Positions 38,027 to 46,351 of a stretch of 46,351 bases of DNA are shown one piece after another. Numbering within the stretch: the stretch's first letter is position 1; every line of letters starts with the position of its first letter. A program made the translations under genes and the position numbers. The stretch lies in assembly GCA_005884455.1 (NCBI GenBank), contig VBCH01000213.1, positions 1-46,351 of the forward strand. Direction: 5' to 3'. Source of the DNA: Betaproteobacteria bacterium. GTDB lineage: Bacteria; Pseudomonadota; Gammaproteobacteria; Burkholderiales; SG8-39. Below the pieces are notes generated by a model. It was not told the DNA's origin and did not search any database. It saw only the letters and a list, made by a program, of their open reading frames with translations.

Positions 38027-39182
38027 GTGTGGCCCCACCATGAGCCCGCTGCCGTGCCCGTCGCCCCGCCCGCCCTGCTTGCATTAGCCGACGGCACCGT
38101 CTTTCGGGGCACCTCGGCCGGAGCGGCCGGCCTTGCCTCGGGGGAGGTAGTTTTCAACACGGCCATCACCGGATATCAGGAGATCCTCACCGACCCATCG
38201 TATTGCCGCCAAATCGTCACGCTGACCCATCCTCACATCGGCAATACCGGGACCAACCACGAGGACCTGGAGTCGGGAAAGGTGTTCGCCGCGGGTCTGG
38301 TGGTCAGGGATCTGTCCGCCGCGGTCTCGAGCTGGAGGGCCGAACGCGATCTCTCCGATTTTCTCGTCTCCGACAAGGTGCTCGCCATCGCGGGCATCGA
38401 CACGAGGCGCCTCACCCGGATCATTCGCGAGAAAGGCGCCCAGAACGGCGCCGTGCTCGCGGGCTCCGACGACGCGGACCAGGCCCTGGAGGCCGCGCGC
38501 GCCTTTCCCGGTCTTGCGGGAATGGATTTGGCGAAGGTCGTGACGAGCGCCAAGCCTTACGAATGGTCGGAAGGGGGGTGGCGGACAGGGGGCGGGTTCC
38601 GCAAAGGCGCCGACCTGCGCTTCCACGTCGTCGCGTACGACTACGGCATCAAACGCAACATACTGCGCATGCTCGTCGATCGCGGCTGCCGGGTCACGGT
38701 TCTTCCGGCGCAGACGCCGGCGGCGGATGCGCTTGCGCTCGGGCCCGACGGGGTGTTCTTGTCGAACGGTCCGGGCGACCCGGAGCCTTGCGACTACGCC
38801 GTACGCGCTATCCGGCAAATCATCGACGCCGGGATTCCGACTTTCGGGATCTGCCTCGGCCACCAGCTCATGGGACTCGCATCGGGAGCCAGGACCGTGA
38901 AGATGAAGTTCGGGCATCACGGCGCCAACCACCCGGTGAAGGACCTGGAGAGCGGAACCGTCGTAATCACCAGCCAGAATCACGGCTTCGCGGTCGACCC
39001 GGACACGCTCCCGGCGAACCTCAAGGCCACCCACGTGTCCCTCTTCGACGGCAGCCTGCAGGGCCTCGCACGCACCGACCGGCCGGCATTCTGCTTTCAA
39101 GGACACCCCGAGGCGAGCCCTGGGCCGCACGACATCGGGTATCTCTTCGACCGCTTCGCAAAGATGATGCAGGAGCGCCGCA

Positions 39183-39190
<8 letters not shown>
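38027..39190 (+). CDS. carA: Carbamoyl-phosphate synthase small subunit
   Basis: [67 protein letters not shown]; start may be GTG 38054 rather than GTG 38027. Confidence 0.95.
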
Positions 39191-42431
<3,241 letters not shown>

Positions 42432-42469
42432 ATCGTCCTCCGCGAATTCTTCTGTTCTGAATAACCGAT

Positions 42470-42509
42470 GCCGCAGCCTGGCGCTCTTGGGGCGCCGCGG
42501 CGGCTTTTT
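42470..42509 (+). terminator. Putative intrinsic terminator/attenuator between carB and greA
   Basis: GCCGC(agcct)GGCGC-loop-GCGCCGCGGC then GGCTTTTTC; nested complementary arms followed by T5. Confidence 0.5.
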
Positions 42510-42521
42510 CTTGATACGGCC

Positions 42522-42998
42522 ATGAGCACGATTCCGCTGACCACGACCGGGGCCGAGCAGCTGCGACTGGAGCTGCACCGCCTGAAAACGGTGGAACGGC
42601 CGAACGCGATCACGGCGATCGCCGAGGCGCGGACTCACGGCGATCTCTCGGAGAACGCCGAATACGACGCGGCCAAAGAGCGCCAGGGCTTCGTCGAAGC
42701 CAGGATCAAGGAGATCGAGAGCAAGCTTTCCAACGCGCAAGTCATCGACCCGAAGCGGGTGGACGCGGACGGGCGGTGCGTGTTCGGCGCGACGGTCGAC
42801 CTCGAGGAGACGAAGGCGGGCGAGTCCGTCACGTATCAAATCGTCGGAGACGACGAAGCCGACATCAAGAAAGGCAAGATCTCGATCAGCTCGCCCATTG
42901 CGCGGGCGCTGATCGGCAGGTCCGCGGGGGACCAGGTCGAGGTGCAGACTCCGGGCGGAGTGCGCAGGTACGAGGTGCTCGAAGTCCGCTACGAGTAG
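42522..42998 (+). CDS. greA: Transcription elongation factor GreA
   Basis: [66 protein letters not shown]. Confidence 0.97.
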   Translation: MSTIPLTTTGAEQLRLELHRLKTVERPNAITAIAEARTHGDLSENAEYDAAKERQGFVEARIKEIESKLSNAQVIDPKRVDADGRCVFGATVDLEETKAGESVTYQIVGDDEADIKKGKISISSPIARALIGRSAGDQVEVQTPGGVRRYEVLEVRYE

Positions 42999-43226
42999 CC
43001 TTTCGGACGGGTCTTCGCTTCTCGAAATGGAATCGAAGTGCGGAAGAGAAAGCGGAATAGACGAAATATTAGCGACGCCAAGAAAAGGCGATCGAAGTGC
43101 GGTTGCGAGTGCTATGGACACGAGTTCGACGTTGCGGGGAGTGCTCGGCGACTAAACTCGGATCGGACGTTGGAACATAACGGCACTGGAACCGACGAAT
43201 AATTTCCAAAACCACCTTTGCCATGG

Positions 43227-43682
43227 TTAGTCTCCGCGCCCGCGATGATAGACGAGAGCAACATCCCCCGTTTCAAGCAGCGACTTGAGATTCGATATGA
43301 CCATCGGCCAGCCCTCCGACACGGCTCCGATGAACTTGGAGTCCGGCCGTTCAATCGAATGGGTGAGTGTGAGCTTCGCGGACTCTCCCGTGGGCTCAAT
43401 CTCGTAGACGCAACGGGAGTTGCCCTCTGCCTTGAACTCGGGCTTCCATTCATTTAGCCAACTCATCACCAGCCGCTTCTGCGGAACGCTCTCGAGAATC
43501 TCGCCCGAGTCCATGAGGCTTCCGTCAGCATACATTCTCCACGTGGAGCCGACCTTCCATTCGCTTTCGACGCTCATTCCGAACCGATACTGCTTTATGA
43601 TCCCGGGCGTTGTTAGTGCATGCCAAAGCTTCTCGGGTGTTATGCGGATGTACGTAACGTAAACAAATTTCGAGCCTGGCAT
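43227..43682 (-). CDS. SRPBCC/AHSA1-family protein (possible integron cassette gene)
   Basis: FVYVTYIRITPEKLWHALTTPGIIKQYRFGMSVESEWKVGSTW ... KLTLTHSIERPDSKFIGAVSEGWPMVISNLKSLLETG. Confidence 0.85.
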   Translation of the reverse strand: MPGSKFVYVTYIRITPEKLWHALTTPGIIKQYRFGMSVESEWKVGSTWRMYADGSLMDSGEILESVPQKRLVMSWLNEWKPEFKAEGNSRCVYEIEPTGESAKLTLTHSIERPDSKFIGAVSEGWPMVISNLKSLLETGDVALVYHRGRGD

Positions 43683-43735
43683 TGGATTGTCCTAGGTTTG
43701 CGATCCGCTTCTTTGCGGACGGACCCGCCACACGA

Positions 43736-43780
43736 GCCTAACGTCCGAGCTAAGGCCGCGGCCCGTCAGGTGCGGAATCT
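43736..43780 (-). other. attC-like site, 3' half (R'-L' side), separated from its partner by the IS
   Basis: Minus strand GCGGCCTTAGCTCGGACGTTAGGC; GTTAGGC matches the GTTRRRY core; complementary to the half at 45019..45051. Confidence 0.7.
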
Positions 43781-43808
43781 TCCCCCGATTTTGTTGACAC
43801 CGGGTTAG

Positions 43809-44609
43809 TCATGCCAGCTGTTTCTCGTACGCCGCTGGCGGCACGTAGTTCAACGACGAGTGTAGCCGAGTGCCGTTGTAGAAGGGAATGTAGGCGCGTA
43901 CCGCCGATTGGATCTCGCGGTCCTCGTTGAAGGTCAAGCCGTGCACGATATCGGTCTTCATGGAGTGGAAGAATGACTCGATGTGGATATTGTCGGTCAG
44001 CTTACCGGGTCGGTTCATGCTCTGGGTGATCCCGAGCTCGGCCAAGCGCGCCTTGAAGGCGAGGGCAGCGTACTCGATCCCTCGGTCGGTGTGGAAGATC
44101 AGCCCCCGCGCAGGCCTTCGGGTGCGTACCGCCCGATCCAGTGCTCTGAGCGTGAGCGCCACGTCCTTGCGCTTGCCGTAGGCCCAGCCCAAGACCCGGC
44201 GCGAGTACTTGTCCATCACCACCGCGAGGTAACGGTAGATCGCTCCCACCTTCAGGTAGGTGATGTCCCCGACCCAGACCTGGTCCGGGGTCCTCAGATC
44301 GACATCGAGTTGCTCGTTGCGCGTGGCTGAGAAGAAGTGCTGGAGAGTAGGGTTGGTGTAGCGAATCGTCGCCACCCGGGCCCGGATGCCGTGCGCGCGC
44401 ATCAGCCGCGCCACCCGGTTCTCACCCACGCAACAGCCCTCGCGCTTGAGCACCTGGTACACGCGCGGGCTGCCGTAGGTGCCGCGGCTTGCCCGGTGCA
44501 CCGCTCCAATGCGCTTGGCCAGTGTCTCGTTCTGGTGCTCTCGCTCGCTACGCTCGCGTGAGCACCAGCCATAGAACCCGGCCCGGGTCACCCCATAGAC
44601 TCGGCACAT
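43809..44609 (-). CDS. IS3-family transposase OrfB (DDE integrase core)
   Basis: HTH_21-like RGTYGSPRVYQVLKREG; VWVGDITYL (D), IFHTDRGIEY (D), NIHIESFFHSMKTD (E); open upstream in the -1 frame. Confidence 0.95.
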   Translation of the reverse strand: MCRVYGVTRAGFYGWCSRERSEREHQNETLAKRIGAVHRASRGTYGSPRVYQVLKREGCCVGENRVARLMRAHGIRARVATIRYTNPTLQHFFSATRNEQLDVDLRTPDQVWVGDITYLKVGAIYRYLAVVMDKYSRRVLGWAYGKRKDVALTLRALDRAVRTRRPARGLIFHTDRGIEYAALAFKARLAELGITQSMNRPGKLTDNIHIESFFHSMKTDIVHGLTFNEDREIQSAVRAYIPFYNGTRLHSSLNYVPPAAYEKQLA

Positions 44610-44971
44610 CAGTGCGACTTGGTGTTCGGCCCGGTTTGCTTCGATGAATTCGAAGGCTTCCGCTTTCGATCGGAAGCAAACCGGATGGCTTTTTTTAGGA
44701 GCTCGTGCTCCTCCTTGAGCACCTTGTGCTGCCGCTCCAGTACCCGCAGGCGCTTCAACTCCGCAGCCGTATGTACATCGAGCTTTGCACTCTTGGCCAC
44801 GATCACCCCGTCACGGACTTGTTTGCGCCACAGTGACAGCATGAACGGGTGGATGTCCAGCGCCGCCGCCACATCCTGAATCAGAACCCCCGGCAGACTG
44901 CTCAACTTCACCGCCGTCGCCTTGAACTGCTCGTCGTAGCGCGCAATCTTTTGTGGTCCTGCCCTTGCCAT
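44609..44971 (-). CDS. IS3-family transposase OrfA (HTH)
   Basis: ARYDEQFKATAVKLSSLPGVLIQDVAAALDIHPFMLSLWRKQVRDG ... leucine-rich coiled coil LKRLRVLERQHKVLKEEHELLKKAI. Confidence 0.93.
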   Translation of the reverse strand: MARAGPQKIARYDEQFKATAVKLSSLPGVLIQDVAAALDIHPFMLSLWRKQVRDGVIVAKSAKLDVHTAAELKRLRVLERQHKVLKEEHELLKKAIRFASDRKRKPSNSSKQTGPNTKSH

Positions 44972-45018
44972 TTCACACCTCCGAGCTGTTAGCCCAAGGT
45001 GTCAACTAATTTGGGGGA

Positions 45019-45051
45019 ACTCTAGCGTCGGCCTTCAGCGAGTGGTTAGGC
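45019..45051 (-). other. attC-like site, 5' half (R''-L'' side)
   Basis: Minus strand GCCTAACCACTCGCTGAAGGCCGACGC; GCCTAAC matches RYYYAAC; begins 6 nt after the stop of the 45058..45540 gene. Confidence 0.7.
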
Positions 45052-45057
45052 GTATGA

Positions 45058-45540
45058 CTACACACTGCCAGGCCCCTGCTTACGGAACAGGAAGTTGTAA
45101 ATGATGGATGGAATGCAAATGTGAGTAGTGCTGACCAGCGCCGCCACAAGGATGAGCGGAACGCCGAGCGCAAACCCAAGTGTGCTTGCACCCATATAAA
45201 AGGCCCAACCCGTGGCAATTAGCCACGCAAAGGCTAAGCCGCAGGCAAACTTGCGCTGCGGGCCGTTGTGCGGAAATGGACGCGTCCCGGTGAAATGCCG
45301 AACCCCATAGTTGTAGAGAAGGTCAAACGGATGGAATGGGAGGAATGCGCCGAAGAAGGCCGTGGCCGCGAGTAACCACAACACGACGGGCGACTGCATG
45401 GCAACGCCAAGGATCATGAAGAACGTACAAAGAACAGGGGACCACCTTAACCATGGCCCCACTTCTGCCAAGGTTGCGTCATCAAGGCCGCAAAATCCCT
45501 GTTCTTCGAGACGATGCCGAATTATTGGATTCATGGACAT
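45058..45540 (-). CDS. DUF4395-like small membrane protein (possible integron cassette gene)
   Basis: MSMNPIIRHRLEEQGFCGLDDATLAEVGPWLRWSPVLCTFFMILGVAMQSPVVLWLLAATAFFGAFLPFHPFDLLYNYGVRHFTGTRPFPHNGPQRKFACGLAFAWLIATGWAFY; strong SD AAGGAGGGAG. Confidence 0.75.
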   Translation of the reverse strand: MSMNPIIRHRLEEQGFCGLDDATLAEVGPWLRWSPVLCTFFMILGVAMQSPVVLWLLAATAFFGAFLPFHPFDLLYNYGVRHFTGTRPFPHNGPQRKFACGLAFAWLIATGWAFYMGASTLGFALGVPLILVAALVSTTHICIPSIIYNFLFRKQGPGSV

Positions 45541-45585
45541 GGCTCCCTCCTTGTTTCATACGTCTAACGTTCAATCACCTTCCGA

Positions 45586-45690
45586 AAAACCATCTATCAC
45601 GGCAGGCAGTTTAACCTTCATTCAAAAAGGCTTGTGCAAACACCGTTTTAGCATTGCCGTGCAAAAGCGCAGCGGATGATAGATGGTTTT
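45586..45690. repeat. Inverted-repeat-bounded noncoding element
   Basis: Perfect 14-bp arms AAAACCATCTATCA (45586-45599) and TGATAGATGGTTTT (45677-45690); nested CACGGCA (45598-45604) / TGCCGTG (45655-45661). Confidence 0.7.
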
Positions 45691-45742
45691 AGGTAGGCCA
45701 AGTCTTTGATCGAACAGGCCGTGAACCCTTGCAAGGTCCCTA

Positions 45743-46069
45743 CTAACGCCCGCGGCCCTTCTTGCGAAGCGATTCCTCCCGCGCACCGGGAGGCGGTTCG
45801 GGGTTCTCACGGAACAGGACGAGGACCTTTCCGATGTGCTGAACCGGGTGCGCTCCGGTTCGGCTGCAGATCTCCGCGAAGATCACTTCGCGCTTGGTGC
45901 GGTCGGCGCAAGGAACGCGCACTTTGATAAGCTCGTGGCTTTTCAGACCGCGGTCGATTTCCGCGAGGACTGCGGACGTCAATCCGGCTCCGCCGATCAA
46001 TACGACCGGATCTAGTGGGTGCGCGCGCGCCTTCAATTCGCGCCGCCGACTGGGCGATAATCCGGGCAT
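45743..46069 (-). CDS. yhbY: YhbY/CRS1-type RNA-binding protein
   Basis: LSPSRRRELKARAHPLDPVVLIGGAGLTSAVLAEIDRGLKSHELIKVRV...QHIGKVLVLFRENPEP. Confidence 0.94.
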   Translation of the reverse strand: MPGLSPSRRRELKARAHPLDPVVLIGGAGLTSAVLAEIDRGLKSHELIKVRVPCADRTKREVIFAEICSRTGAHPVQHIGKVLVLFRENPEPPPGAREESLRKKGRGR

Positions 46070-46085
46070 CGAGAAAGTCTAGAGA

Positions 46086-46351
46086 ATGACCCGAAGCAAA
46101 TCCAGCAGCGCGTGGCTCATGCGCCACGTGAATGATCCCTATGTCCGCCGGGCGAGAACGCAGGGGTACCGATCGCGCGCGGCCTATAAGCTGCTCCAAC
46201 TCCTGAAGCTGGACGGGCTGGTGCGTTCCGGCGACACCGTCGTCGATCTTGGCGCCGCGCCGGGAAGTTGGTCGCAAGTGCTCGTCGAATGCGTCGGGCG
46301 GTCCGGACGCGTCGTCGCGGTCGATCTGCTGGAAGTGGCGCCGGTGCCGGG
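46086..46351 (+). CDS. rlmE: 23S rRNA (uridine-2'-O-)-methyltransferase RlmE/FtsJ (3'-truncated by window edge)
   Basis: [68 protein letters not shown]. Confidence 0.94.
   Translation, partial: MTRSKSSSAWLMRHVNDPYVRRARTQGYRSRAAYKLLQLLKLDGLVRSGDTVVDLGAAPGSWSQVLVECVGRSGRVVAVDLLEVAPVP

Larger units (their letters stand above)
43781..45018 (-). mobile_element. IS3-family insertion sequence, apparently intact
   Basis: Imperfect terminal inverted repeats TCCCCCgATtTTGTTGACACC / reverse complement TCCCCCaAATTaGTTGACACC; orfA and orfB with A7 frameshift site between them; no convincing flanking direct repeat seen. Confidence 0.85.

Noticed and set aside
43032-43102. 12-bp direct repeat ATCGAAGTGCGG (43032-43043 and 43091-43102)
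   Set aside because: Only two short copies; could be chance or a minor duplication, and I could not link it to a target-site duplication or repeat family.
43140-43180. Possible third attC-like site after the SRPBCC gene (GGACGTTGGAAC / AGTTTAGTCG)
   Set aside because: The core heptamers do not match RYYYAAC/GTTRRRY and no paired inner boxes were found.
43778-45023. Candidate 3-bp TCT target duplication around the IS
   Set aside because: The TCT copies require IS ends offset by two bases relative to the terminal inverted repeats; not convincing.

Overview
The window is about 46 kb of high-GC proteobacterial chromosome; gene content and order suggest Betaproteobacteria. Positions 1-23 kb are a surface polysaccharide locus: glycosyltransferases, an O-antigen ligase/polymerase-like protein, a UDP-GlcNAc 2-epimerase, sugar epimerases, an asparagine synthase-like amidotransferase and several acyl-modification genes. 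Positions 23-34 kb are mostly housekeeping genes (DinG-like helicase, bamD/rluD, pgeF, sixA, dodecin, fur, bamE, dapB). Positions 34-46 kb carry the conserved dapB..carA-carB-greA..yhbY-rlmE array, interrupted twice: once by a histidine kinase / REC-cyclase-Ser/Thr kinase pair, and once by integron-cassette-like DNA containing an IS3-family element. The best candidates for undescribed biology are: (1) a compact SGNH / FkbH / acyl carrier protein / MBOAT module that looks like an ACP-dependent polysaccharide O-acylation system; (2) a single polypeptide fusing a response-regulator receiver, a class III adenylate cyclase and a Ser/Thr kinase, translationally coupled to its likely sensor kinase; (3) a membrane-anchored quinohemoprotein with an N-terminal cytochrome c and a D-x-D active-site motif expected of lanthanide-dependent PQQ dehydrogenases; (4) an attC-like recombination site split by an IS3 insertion, with no integrase in view; (5) a perfect 18-bp GNRA-capped hairpin at the predicted 5' end of the carAB transcript. 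All calls come from reading the sequence and ORF translations; no database search was run.
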